Part shown: positions 1 through 7,945 of the stretch, one piece after another
Layout: every line of letters starts with the position of its first letter
Numbering within the stretch: the first letter of the stretch is position 1
Assembly (NCBI GenBank): GCA_034926785.1
Contig: JAYFQU010000005.1
Coordinates: 1 to 44,168, forward strand
Source: UBA7703 sp034926785
GTDB lineage: Bacteria; Bacillota; Clostridia; Christensenellales; CAG-138
Length of the DNA: 44,168 bases
Direction of reading: 5' to 3'
Notes under the pieces: generated by a model
What the model was told of the DNA's origin: nothing
What the model saw: only the letters and a program-made list of their open reading frames with translations
The model's database searches: none
Position numbers and translations under genes: made by a program

Positions 1-170
1 CTGCCGATGGGTTTTACTTTGGGTTAAAATGACGCGAATCGCGCCATTTTTTCACAAATTCGGCGAATGAATCGCCAAATTTGAAGGAACATGGGGGATT
101 TTCGATATCCCCCAAACCCCCTACTGGGTTTGTTGATGCTCTGTGGGGGCGCCATAGCGCCCCCTTTGTG
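1..170 (+). repeat. Structured dispersed repeat, family A, copy 1 (5' end outside window)
   Basis: Reading on the plus strand, this stretch matches the reverse complement of 17581-17750 along almost its whole length, at roughly 80% identity by eye. It is a chain of hairpins: a 10-bp stem at about 56-82 with a 7-nt loop, a GGGGGAT/ATCCCCC stem at about 101-121, an AAACCC/GGGTTT stem at about 122-140, and a GGGGGCGC/GCGCCCCC stem near 145-163 followed by a T-rich tract. Several stems differ in sequence from copy 2 but keep their pairing. It occupies all the sequence before the gyrA stop codon and runs towards gyrA. No open reading frame in it looks real. Confidence 0.8.
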
Positions 171-186
171 TTGATTGTTGCTTTCG

Positions 187-2700
187 TTACTCTTCGGCGT
201 GTTCGGACGCGGCTTGTTCCGCTGTCTCCATTGAGGCTTCCTCATCCGAATGCGGAACGATCTCTACGGATACCACGCGGGTGCCCTCGTCCACGCGCAT
301 GAGGCGCACGCCTTGGGTGTTGCGCGAGATGATGTTCACCTGATCCAGCGGCAGGCGGATAATGGTGCCGTCGTCGCGAATCAGCATAACGTCCTCGCCC
401 TCTGCCGTCATCTTGAGGCAGGCCAGATCGCCCGTCTTCTCGGTCAACTGCGTCGCCAGAACGCCCTTTCCGCCGCGGTGATGCAGCGGATATTGATCCT
501 CCGGCGTGCGCTTGCCCATTCCAAGCTCGGTGACGGTCAGCACGTTTCCGCCCTTGACCACCTTAACCATATCGACCACGGCGTCGTCCTCCGAAAGGTT
601 GATGCTGCGGACGCCCATCGCGGTTCTGCCCATGGGGCGGACATCCTCTTCCGCAAAGCGGACGCATTTTCCCTTTTTGCTCGCAATGATGAACTCATCG
701 TCGCCGACGGAATATTCCACGGCGATAAGCGCATCCCCTTCGCGCAGGCTCTGCACGATCAGGCCACCCTTACGGATGTTCTGCAGCTCGCTCACCGGCG
801 TTTTTTTGATCACGCCGTCGCGGGTCGCCATCACGAGATACCCTTCTGTGCCCTCGCCCTGAACGGGGAACATGGCGGTGACCTTTTCCCCTTCGCCCAG
901 CTGGAGCAGGTTGACAATCGGCATCCCCTTCGCGTTTCTGCCCGCCTCGGGGATGGCATAGCACTTCTTCTTAAACGCGCGCCCGAGGTTCGTAAAGAAG
1001 AGGATGTGGTTGTGCGTGCTGGTGACAAACAGCCGTTCGACAAAGTCCTCCTCATGCGTACCTTGGCCGATGACGCCGCGCCCGCCGCGGTTCTGCGCAC
1101 GGTAGGTATCCGGCGTAAGACGCTTGATATAGCCAAAGTGCGTCATGGTGACGGCCATGTCCTCTTCCTGAATCACGTCGTCGAGGTCGATGTCGTCGAT
1201 CATCTGGGTGATCTCGGTGCGGCGCTTATCGCCGTGCTTTTCTTTGATCACCAACGCTTCTTCCTTGATGATGGAGAGCAGCTTACCCTCGTCATCGAGA
1301 ATGCTCTGCAGATCGTTCACGCGCTCGCGCAGCATGCGATCCTCTTCCAAAATCTTATCGCGTTCCAAACCGGTCAAACGCTGGAGACGCATGTCCAGAA
1401 TCGCCTGCGCCTGCCGCTCGGAGAGGCTGAAGCGCTCTATGAGCTTCTGCCGCGCCTCGTTTGGACTTGCGCTCTTCTTGATGAGGTCTACAATCTCGTC
1501 GATGTTGTCCAGCGCGATGATGAGGCCTTCCAAAATATGGAGGCGCTCCTTCGCGCGGTTGAGGTCATAGGTCGTGCGGCGGGTGACAACGTTTTTCTGA
1601 TGCTCGAGATAATAATAGAGCACATCGCGCAACGGCAGTATCTTCGGTTCGCCATCCACCAGCATGAGCATGATCACGCCGAAGGTGGATTGCAAATCGG
1701 TGTGTTTATAGAGCTGGTTGAGAATGACGCTGCCGTTGACGTCCTTTTTCAGTTCGATCACGATACGCATGCCCGTGCGGTCGGTTTCATCACGCAGGTC
1801 GGAGATGCCCTCAATGCGCTTTTCGTGCACAAGCTCCGCAATGCGCTCCACAAGCCGCGCCTTGTTCACCTGATAGGGGATCTCGGTGATGATGATGCGG
1901 CTCCTGCCAGCGCCGTAGGCCTCGATCTCCGCGCGGGCGCGGACGACGATGCGGCCCCGGCCGGTGCGGTAGGCGCTCGCGATCCCACTCATGCCCATGA
2001 TAATGCCGCCGGTCGGAAAATCCGGGCCGGGCAGATATTGCATAAGCGAGTCGCTGTCAAGTTCCGGGTCATCGATCAGGGCGCAGAGCGCGTCGATCGT
2101 CTCGCCGAGGTTATGCGGAGGGATATTTGTCGCCATGCCGACGGCGATACCGCCGGAACCGTTGACGAGAATATTGGGATATCGGCTCGGCAGCACGGTC
2201 GGCTGCATGAGCGTTTCGTCAAAGTTTGGCATGAAGTCGACGGTGTCCTTGTCGATATCCGCCATCATCTCGCTCGCCATCTTCGACAGCCGCGCTTCGG
2301 TATAGCGCATCGCCGCCGCGCTGTCTCCGTCCACACTGCCGAAGTTGCCGTGGCCTTCTACAAGCATATAGCGCGTCGAGAAATCCTGCGCAAGGCGAAC
2401 CATCGCGTCATAGACCGAGGAATCGCCATGCGGGTGATATTTGCCCAAGCAGTCGCCGACGATACGCGCGCTCTTGCGGAAGGGTTTATCCGGCTGCAGT
2501 CCCAACTCGTCCATCGAGTAGAGAATGCGCCGGTGGACGGGCTTTAAGCCGTCCCGCACATCCGGCAGGGCGCGGTTGATGATGACCGCCATCGCGTAGG
2601 AGATGAAGCTCTTCTTCATCTCGCTCTCCAGCTTGATCGGCAGGATGCGGTTTGTGGTCATTGTCGGGGTCGGGGTCAATGTTATGTCTTTTTCTTCCAT
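187..2700 (-). CDS. gyrA: DNA gyrase subunit A
   Basis: This is the breakage-reunion subunit of DNA gyrase, which with GyrB introduces negative supercoils using ATP. The 837-residue protein has the usual length. The catalytic tyrosine is Tyr133 in AAMRYTEARLS. The quinolone-resistance region reads HPHGDSSVYD, with Ser94 and Asp98 at the places of E. coli Ser83 and Asp87, so it looks like the drug-susceptible form. The GyrA box that marks gyrase rather than topoisomerase IV is QNRGGRG at residues 536-542, a mild variant of QRRGGKG. The C-terminal beta-pinwheel repeats follow, then an acidic tail. It lies 27 nt after gyrB and is the last gene of the recF-remB-gyrB-gyrA operon. No clear T-rich terminator follows; repeat A begins there. 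Confidence 0.97.
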   Translation of the reverse strand: MEEKDITLTPTPTMTTNRILPIKLESEMKKSFISYAMAVIINRALPDVRDGLKPVHRRILYSMDELGLQPDKPFRKSARIVGDCLGKYHPHGDSSVYDAMVRLAQDFSTRYMLVEGHGNFGSVDGDSAAAMRYTEARLSKMASEMMADIDKDTVDFMPNFDETLMQPTVLPSRYPNILVNGSGGIAVGMATNIPPHNLGETIDALCALIDDPELDSDSLMQYLPGPDFPTGGIIMGMSGIASAYRTGRGRIVVRARAEIEAYGAGRSRIIITEIPYQVNKARLVERIAELVHEKRIEGISDLRDETDRTGMRIVIELKKDVNGSVILNQLYKHTDLQSTFGVIMLMLVDGEPKILPLRDVLYYYLEHQKNVVTRRTTYDLNRAKERLHILEGLIIALDNIDEIVDLIKKSASPNEARQKLIERFSLSERQAQAILDMRLQRLTGLERDKILEEDRMLRERVNDLQSILDDEGKLLSIIKEEALVIKEKHGDKRRTEITQMIDDIDLDDVIQEEDMAVTMTHFGYIKRLTPDTYRAQNRGGRGVIGQGTHEEDFVERLFVTSTHNHILFFTNLGRAFKKKCYAIPEAGRNAKGMPIVNLLQLGEGEKVTAMFPVQGEGTEGYLVMATRDGVIKKTPVSELQNIRKGGLIVQSLREGDALIAVEYSVGDDEFIIASKKGKCVRFAEEDVRPMGRTAMGVRSINLSEDDAVVDMVKVVKGGNVLTVTELGMGKRTPEDQYPLHHRGGKGVLATQLTEKTGDLACLKMTAEGEDVMLIRDDGTIIRLPLDQVNIISRNTQGVRLMRVDEGTRVVSVEIVPHSDEEASMETAEQAASEHAEE

Positions 2701-2727
2701 AATGCTTCTCTCAATCCTTACAGGCTC

Positions 2728-4665
2728 TTACACGTCCAGATCGACAACGAGCTTGCTGTTCTGCTCAATGAACTCTCTGCGCGGCTCAACCTTGTCTCCC
2801 ATGAGCAGGGTGAAAAGCTCGTCCGCCTCAATGGCGTCCTCCACGGTGACCTTGAGCATGATGCGCTGTTCGGGATCCATCGTCGTCTCCCAGAGCTGCT
2901 CCGGGTTCATCTCGCCAAGGCCTTTATAGCGCTGGATGGTCGGCTTCGGTTCACGGCCGATCTCGTTGAGTGTGGACTCCAGCTCCTCGTCGGAATAGAC
3001 ATACTTGAGATAGTTTCCACGCTTGATCTGATAAAGCGGCGGCTGCGCGATATAGACGTAGCCGTTGTCTATCAGCGGACGCATATGGCGATAGAAGAAC
3101 GTCAGCATCAGAATTCGAATGTGGCTTCCGTCCACATCCGCATCCGTCATACAGATGATCTTGTGATAGCGAAGCTTTGTCTCGTCAAAATCCGCGTCCA
3201 GGCCTGCGCCGAAGGCTGTGATCATCGCGCGGATCTCGGCGTTGGCGAGCACTTTATCCAGCCGGGTTTTCTCAACGTTCAGAATCTTGCCGCGCAGCGG
3301 CAGAATCGCCTGAAATGCACGGTTACGCCCCATCTTCGCGCTGCCGCCGGCGGAGTCGCCCTCGACGATAAAGATTTCGCATTTGCTCGCATCCTTCTCC
3401 TGACAGTCGGCCAGCTTGCCGGGGAGCGAGGTGGAGTCCAGCGCGCTCTTTCTGCGCGTCAGTTCGCGCGCCTTTCGCGCCGCGTCGCGCGCGCGGGAGG
3501 CGGTGATGCACTTTTCGATAATCATCTTCGAGCAGGCGGGATTCTCCTCCAGAAAGCGGGTCAGCCCCTCCGCAACCGCGCCATCCACCAGCGGGCGGAT
3601 GTCCGCGTTACCGAGCTTGGTCTTGGTCTGTCCCTCAAACTGCGGTTCCATGAGCTTCACGGAGACGATGGCGGTCAGTCCCTCGCGAATGTCCTCGCCG
3701 GAGAGCGAGGCGTCGCTTTCCTTGAGGATCTTATATTTCTTGGCGTAGTCGTTGATCACGCGCGTCAGCGCCGCCTTGAACCCCACAAGGTGCGATCCGC
3801 CCTCGATGGTGTTGATGTTGTTAGCAAAGGTGAAGATATTCTCGTTGTAGCCGTCGTTGTACTGCATCGCGATCTCGACCGAGCCCGTCTCCACCCCGTC
3901 CTCAAGCCGCTTGGCGGAGAAATAGATAGGGTCGGGATGCAGCACCTCTTTGTTTTTATTGAGATACTGCACAAACGAGACAATACCTCCCTCATAGCAA
4001 AACGACTTCACATGCGCGGGCGTATCCCGTTCGTCGGTGATGGTGATCCGCACACCCGCGTTTAGGAACGCCATCTCGCGGAATCGGCTGCTCATCGTAT
4101 CAAAGCTGAAGACGACCTCGTCAAAGATCGTATGATCCGGCAAGAACGAGATGATCGTGCCGGTGTCGTTCTCGTCGATATCCCGCTCGATATGAACCTC
4201 GTTGATTGGTTCGCCGCGGATGAACTCCTGCACATAGACGTGCCCGTCGCGATGGATCTCCGCGCGCAGGGTTTCGGAGAGCGCGTTGACGCAGCTCACG
4301 CCGACGCCGTGGAGACCGCCGGAGACCTTGTATCCCCCTCCGCCGAACTTGCCGCCCGCGTGGAGCATCGTCAGCGCCACGGTAAGCGCGTTTTTGCCCG
4401 TTTTCTCGTGCAGGCCGACCGGAATGCCGCGACCGTTGTCGATGACCGTTACGGAGTTATCCGGGCGGATAAAAATTTCGATATGCGTGCAGAACCCCGC
4501 GAGCGCTTCATCGATGGAGTTATCCACCACCTCGGAGACGAGGTGATGCAGCCCGCGCGTATCCGTGGAGCCAATATACATGCCCGGACGGCGGCGCACA
4601 GCCTCCAGCCCTTCGAGTACCTGAATCTGTGAAGCGTCATAGGTTTGCTTGTTGGATTGTTCCAT
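2728..4665 (-). CDS. gyrB: DNA gyrase subunit B
   Basis: This is the ATPase subunit of DNA gyrase, 645 residues, the short form usual in Gram-positive bacteria. The N-terminal GHKL ATPase has EVVDNSIDEALAG, DNGRGIPVG and GGLHGVGVSCVNALS. The transducer domain follows, and the TOPRIM domain carries EGDSAGGSAKMGR and DADVDGSHIR. The C-terminal QRYKGLGEMNPEQLWETTMD motif is typical of type IIA topoisomerases. The ATG at 4665 has a good AGAGGAAA ribosome site. The gene starts 60 nt after remB and sits in the conserved order recF-remB-gyrB-gyrA, which separates it from parE. Confidence 0.97.
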   Translation of the reverse strand: MEQSNKQTYDASQIQVLEGLEAVRRRPGMYIGSTDTRGLHHLVSEVVDNSIDEALAGFCTHIEIFIRPDNSVTVIDNGRGIPVGLHEKTGKNALTVALTMLHAGGKFGGGGYKVSGGLHGVGVSCVNALSETLRAEIHRDGHVYVQEFIRGEPINEVHIERDIDENDTGTIISFLPDHTIFDEVVFSFDTMSSRFREMAFLNAGVRITITDERDTPAHVKSFCYEGGIVSFVQYLNKNKEVLHPDPIYFSAKRLEDGVETGSVEIAMQYNDGYNENIFTFANNINTIEGGSHLVGFKAALTRVINDYAKKYKILKESDASLSGEDIREGLTAIVSVKLMEPQFEGQTKTKLGNADIRPLVDGAVAEGLTRFLEENPACSKMIIEKCITASRARDAARKARELTRRKSALDSTSLPGKLADCQEKDASKCEIFIVEGDSAGGSAKMGRNRAFQAILPLRGKILNVEKTRLDKVLANAEIRAMITAFGAGLDADFDETKLRYHKIICMTDADVDGSHIRILMLTFFYRHMRPLIDNGYVYIAQPPLYQIKRGNYLKYVYSDEELESTLNEIGREPKPTIQRYKGLGEMNPEQLWETTMDPEQRIMLKVTVEDAIEADELFTLLMGDKVEPRREFIEQNSKLVVDLDV

Positions 4666-4725
4666 GTTGTGTTTCCTCTCTGTCTATCAAAAACCGCCGC
4701 TCACGCAAAGCGCCGTGCGCCGTCT

Positions 4726-5028
4726 TTATTCCTGCTCCGCCGCCGAGATGGTCAGCACTGCAATCTCGTTGAGATATTCCCGGCCAATCTCGCTCTTCCA
4801 GCGCTTCTCCAGCGTGCTGGAGGCGATATGCGAGGCGAACACCCGCTCGCGTCCGCGCTCCTTGAGCACCACATAGGATTTCGCCTTGCCCGCGCAGGCG
4901 GTGAACCGACGCTCGCGCCTGGCCTTCTCCAGAAACAGCTTGGTCGGCTGCGTCATGCCCTTGTCGTTGAGCACAAATAAAATCTTATCCATCGGGACGC
5001 TGACGTCCGCGCCGATATGCAGCTGCAT
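4726..5028 (-). CDS. remB: RemB/YaaB-type DUF370 protein
   Basis: This 100-residue protein starts MQLHIGADVSVPMDKILFVL, which matches the DUF370 family (B. subtilis RemB, formerly YaaB). RemA, a member of the same family, is a DNA-binding regulator of matrix and osmoprotection genes in B. subtilis; what RemB does is less clear. The position between recF and gyrB is the same as in Bacillus, which is the strongest support for the name. It has a strong purine-rich ribosome site (GGGAGAAG) directly before the ATG and lies 18 nt after recF. No transmembrane segment is seen. Confidence 0.85.
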   Translation of the reverse strand: MQLHIGADVSVPMDKILFVLNDKGMTQPTKLFLEKARRERRFTACAGKAKSYVVLKERGRERVFASHIASSTLEKRWKSEIGREYLNEIAVLTISAAEQE

Positions 5029-5046
5029 CTTCTCCCTCTCCCTCTT

Positions 5047-6144
5047 CTAGAGCTCCACCACATGGCGATCCGCCACCTGGTAGACCTGCATCTGCTCAAC
5101 CCCAGCCGCTGCAACCTCCTCAAGATGCGTGCAGGTGAGAAACGTCTGGCAGTCCTGCGCGGCGATGAGCAGCATCCGCTGCCGGTTGCGATCCAGTTCG
5201 GAGAAGACGTCGTCCAACAGCAGAACGGGCGAATCGTCCTTCTCCGCGCGGAGAATCTCCAGCTGCGCAAGCTTGAGGCTCAGCACCGTCGTGCGCTGCT
5301 GGCCCTGGGAGCCGTAGACGCGCACGTCCTTTCCGCTCACGCGGAGGGCCAGATCGTCCCGGTGCGGGCCGACGGAGGTGCTGCCACGGTAGACATCCCG
5401 CTCCGCAGTGTCCGAGAGCGCAAGGCGGAGCGTCTTGGCCAGATCGCTCGCGCTGTTCGGGACGACGTTGGGTTCATATTCGACCAGCAGCGTCTCCGCC
5501 CCGTCGGAAAGCGTCTCGTGCTGTTCCCCCGCGATTACGGAGAGACGATCCACCAGCTCCGTGCGGTTCAGGATGATCGAGGCGCCAAGCACGGCGAGCT
5601 GTTCGTCCCAGCTCTCCAGTGCGTCGTAGTCCAACCCGTCCGGATCCTTGAGCAGGGCGTTGCGCTGTTTGAGCGCGTTGTTGTATTGCTGGAGCGTATA
5701 ATAATAGCTGGGTCTGAGCTGTGAGATCGCCATGTCAAGAAAGCGCCTGCGCTCGCCGGGGCCGGCCTTGACAAGCTCCAAATCCTCCGGCGCGAACATA
5801 ACCACGTTGAGGCAACCCAGCAGCTCGCCGGAGCGGGAGATCGGCGCGCCGTCGATCGTGATCTTCTTCCGTTCACCGGGGAAGAGTTTGCACTCGATGC
5901 GCCTCGGCCCCCCGCGTGTGTCAACATCCACCGCGACGCTGCCGTAGAGCTCGCCCGCGCGCACCATTTCGCCATCCCGCACGGTGCGGTGGCTGCGGCC
6001 GAGCGAGCATAAAAACAGCGACTCCAGCACGTTGGTCTTGCCCGCGGCGTTTTCACCCGTCAACACACAGAGGCCCCCGTCAGGGCGCAGGGTGAGCGAC
6101 GGATAGTTTCTGAAATTCACGAGCCTCAGGCCGGTTACGCGCAT
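5047..6144 (-). CDS. recF: DNA replication and repair protein RecF
   Basis: RecF is an SMC-like ATPase that helps load RecA at single-strand gaps. The Walker A motif is GENAAGKT near residue 37 in the typical setting RLVNFRNYPSL...LTGENAAGKTN. The ABC-type signature YGSQGQQRTTVLSLKLAQ and the Walker B motif VLLLDDVFSELD follow in the C-terminal third. Length is about 365 residues, normal for the family. I chose the ATG at 6144, because a TTG five codons upstream at 6159 has no room for a ribosome site. It is the first gene of the gyrase operon, read from the promoter at 6194-6222. In most relatives dnaA-dnaN-yaaA precede it; here they do not. Confidence 0.95.
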   Translation of the reverse strand: MRVTGLRLVNFRNYPSLTLRPDGGLCVLTGENAAGKTNVLESLFLCSLGRSHRTVRDGEMVRAGELYGSVAVDVDTRGGPRRIECKLFPGERKKITIDGAPISRSGELLGCLNVVMFAPEDLELVKAGPGERRRFLDMAISQLRPSYYYTLQQYNNALKQRNALLKDPDGLDYDALESWDEQLAVLGASIILNRTELVDRLSVIAGEQHETLSDGAETLLVEYEPNVVPNSASDLAKTLRLALSDTAERDVYRGSTSVGPHRDDLALRVSGKDVRVYGSQGQQRTTVLSLKLAQLEILRAEKDDSPVLLLDDVFSELDRNRQRMLLIAAQDCQTFLTCTHLEEVAAAGVEQMQVYQVADRHVVEL

Positions 6145-6193
6145 GAAAACGCTTCTCAAACTTCCTCAGTATTCGGGCTTTGTATCACTGTAT

Positions 6194-6222
6194 ATTATAC
6201 CATAACTTTCAGATACTGTATA
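6194..6222 (-). promoter_or_regulatory. Promoter of recF-remB-gyrB-gyrA
   Basis: On the minus strand a TATACA -35 (6217-6222) is 17 bp from a perfect TATAAT -10 (6194-6199), which also has the TGG extension (TGGTATAAT). The predicted start is about 40 nt before the recF ATG. The surrounding 100 bp are AT-rich. No curved or palindromic operator of the kind that would show supercoiling control was evident. Confidence 0.7.
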
Positions 6223-6380
6223 TATATTATAGATAAGAACTGACGTTATAGCATGATTTCCCTTAAATTTACTCGTTTTTTTACGCAGATTCGGCACATT
6301 CATGCGAGATCGGTCAAATTCTTCTAACCGGGATTTTTCATTGCGGTGTTTCCCTCGCTCTTGCGCGTTCCCGCGCGCGC

Positions 6381-6420
6381 AAAAACAGCCGGAAAGACGC
6401 GAATCTGCGTCCTTCCGGCT
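6381..6420 (-). terminator. Terminator of the cotH-VTC-DUF4956 operon
   Basis: A 14-bp stem (6387-6400 with 6407-6420, one G-T pair) with a 6-nt loop is followed on the minus strand by GTTTTTG. It lies 30 nt after the DUF4956 stop codon. Confidence 0.8.
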
Positions 6421-6449
6421 ACCCTGTTTCAGTTTATGATTCAGCTAGA

Positions 6450-7142
6450 TTACGAGAGCAAATCTCCCTGATGCGCCACGAGGGTCGCGTCGAATACGCC
6501 CGGCACGCGCAGGAACTTATCCACAAAGTCCGTGTCGCTCTCGCGAATGCGCAGTTCAATGGTGAGCTCGATGCCGTCATGCTGGACGGTCTTGCTCTTG
6601 ATATGCGCTTTGGGCAGCTGGCGAATCAGGCCCTTGATCTGCTGGCTCGCGCGGTCGTCAAAGTGCAGAATGAGTAGATAAGGCATCGTACTGTTGCCCT
6701 TGGCGGAGGTGATAACCACCATAATCACGCCGATGACCAGCGCGCCGATGAGGCCGACATCCACAAATCCCGCGCCAAGCGCCAGACCTTCGCCCACCGC
6801 CCAGAACATGTAAACCGTGTCGATGGGATCCTTGATCGCCGTTCTGAAGCGGACGATGGACAGCGCGCCGACCATGCCCAGCGAGAGCGTGAGGTTGGAG
6901 CTGATGAGCATGATAACCATCGACGACACCATGGTGAGCATGATCAGGCTCAGGTTGAACGAGCGCGAATACACAACCCCCGCAAACGTCTTCTTGTAGA
7001 TAAAATACAGAAACCCGCCGATGCCGAGCGCGATCACCAGCGTCAGGATTACCTGCAGCGGGTTGAGCGTGCTCGAAAAAAGCTCCTTGATGTTAAACGC
7101 TGTTGCGAGCGGATCATTCGCCGCGCGAAGAATTGGACTCAT
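6450..7142 (-). CDS. DUF4956 membrane protein
   Basis: This 230-residue protein has a hydrophobic N-terminal two thirds with about four membrane segments (near residues 30-50, 65-85, 105-130 and 130-150), then a soluble C-terminal domain of about 80 residues with an alternating beta/alpha pattern. The segment SLGMVGALSIVRFRTAIKDP is the family signature of DUF4956. Members are often found beside VTC-domain polyphosphate polymerases and CotH proteins, as here. The biochemical role is not known; a membrane partner of the polymerase is an inference from context. The ATG is preceded by a strong AAGGAGG. It is the last gene of the operon. Confidence 0.85.
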   Translation of the reverse strand: MSPILRAANDPLATAFNIKELFSSTLNPLQVILTLVIALGIGGFLYFIYKKTFAGVVYSRSFNLSLIMLTMVSSMVIMLISSNLTLSLGMVGALSIVRFRTAIKDPIDTVYMFWAVGEGLALGAGFVDVGLIGALVIGVIMVVITSAKGNSTMPYLLILHFDDRASQQIKGLIRQLPKAHIKSKTVQHDGIELTIELRIRESDTDFVDKFLRVPGVFDATLVAHQGDLLS

Positions 7143-7231
7143 ACGTTTCCTCCTTAACCATCCTCATTGCGATGCTCATATTTTTTCTCACGCGTTAAAC
7201 GCGAAAGGACACCGGTTGCATGCCCGCCGGA

Positions 7232-7945
7232 CTAAAACTCAAACTGCCGGCAAAACACATATTTGCTCGCGGCGGTGCGCTGCGCCGCGCCGAGGGTTAA
7301 GAGCTCCTGCACATATTGCGGCAGGCTCTCGTTGAACTTGACCTCCAGGATCATGCAGCCGCTTAAATCCCAAACCGGATAGGTGATCGCGTTCGGGTTA
7401 AACAACTCTGTGCAGCGCATGGCGGTTCGCACGTTTTTGTCAAACGTGATACGAACATCCTCCGCGGGAAACACATATGGCTCGCGCATATAGTCCACCA
7501 GCACCTTTGGCCGCAGATGATTTGCCTTGAACATGCCGTAAAACTGCATCGCAAAGGGGCTTTCATTGCTCTTGAGGCACTCGCAGTTGCCGCGGATAAT
7601 CGCGTCGCAGTCCTCGCGGCTGATGGACACGCTGTCCTTTTTGATATACTGCCCTTCCTTATGCTTGCGCTCCAGTTTGATCGCATCATCGGAATGATTA
7701 TAGATGCGAATGCGGAACTTATCGCGCGAGCCGATGCCGCTCGCTTTTTCCCAGAGAGCGGAATCAAACGGATCGTCAAAATAGAGGCTGCGGATCAAAT
7801 ACTCGCCGCCGTTGAGAGCGGCATGATAGTCCTGCTTGAGACACGCCTTGATGCGTGTGCTCAAGAGTTTGTGCTCCCCCTCGGAGATGATGTACTTCAG
7901 TTCGTGCCGGTATTGCTTTCCGGCGAGTTCACGCTTAGCCGCCAT
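7232..7945 (-). CDS. VTC-domain polyphosphate polymerase
   Basis: The 237-residue protein is a single VTC (vacuolar transporter chaperone) tunnel domain, the family that makes polyphosphate from nucleoside triphosphate. The characteristic basic and acidic positions are visible in order: RHELKY near residue 13, LIRSLYFDD, DKFRIRIYN, IKLERKHK, the metal-side RITFDKNVR, LEVKFNE and a final SKY. It has no membrane segment, so it would act in the cytoplasm, probably held to the membrane by the DUF4956 protein encoded 89 nt downstream. Its start codon lies inside the end of the cotH gene (11-nt overlap), which suggests coupled translation. Confidence 0.85.
   Translation of the reverse strand: MAAKRELAGKQYRHELKYIISEGEHKLLSTRIKACLKQDYHAALNGGEYLIRSLYFDDPFDSALWEKASGIGSRDKFRIRIYNHSDDAIKLERKHKEGQYIKKDSVSISREDCDAIIRGNCECLKSNESPFAMQFYGMFKANHLRPKVLVDYMREPYVFPAEDVRITFDKNVRTAMRCTELFNPNAITYPVWDLSGCMILEVKFNESLPQYVQELLTLGAAQRTAASKYVFCRQFEF

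Larger units (their letters stand above)
6160..6449. other. Gene-free stretch between recF and the DUF4956 gene
   Basis: This 290-bp spacer holds the recF promoter on its left and the terminator of the DUF4956 gene on its right (6381-6420). The middle, 6225-6380, is AT-rich at first and then mixed. I see no DnaA boxes, gene or repeat there, although this is where dnaN or yaaA would end in the ancestral order. Confidence 0.6.

Noticed and set aside
250..2547. A 765-codon open frame on the plus strand opposite gyrA
   Set aside because: It is a mirror of the high-GC gyrA coding sequence; the protein has no recognisable domain and there is no ribosome site. Similar long antisense frames occur opposite gyrB, recF and uvrA.
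6519..6527. A perfect TTATCCACA within the DUF4956 gene
   Set aside because: It is a single box inside coding sequence, encoding part of FVDKFL, with no neighbours.
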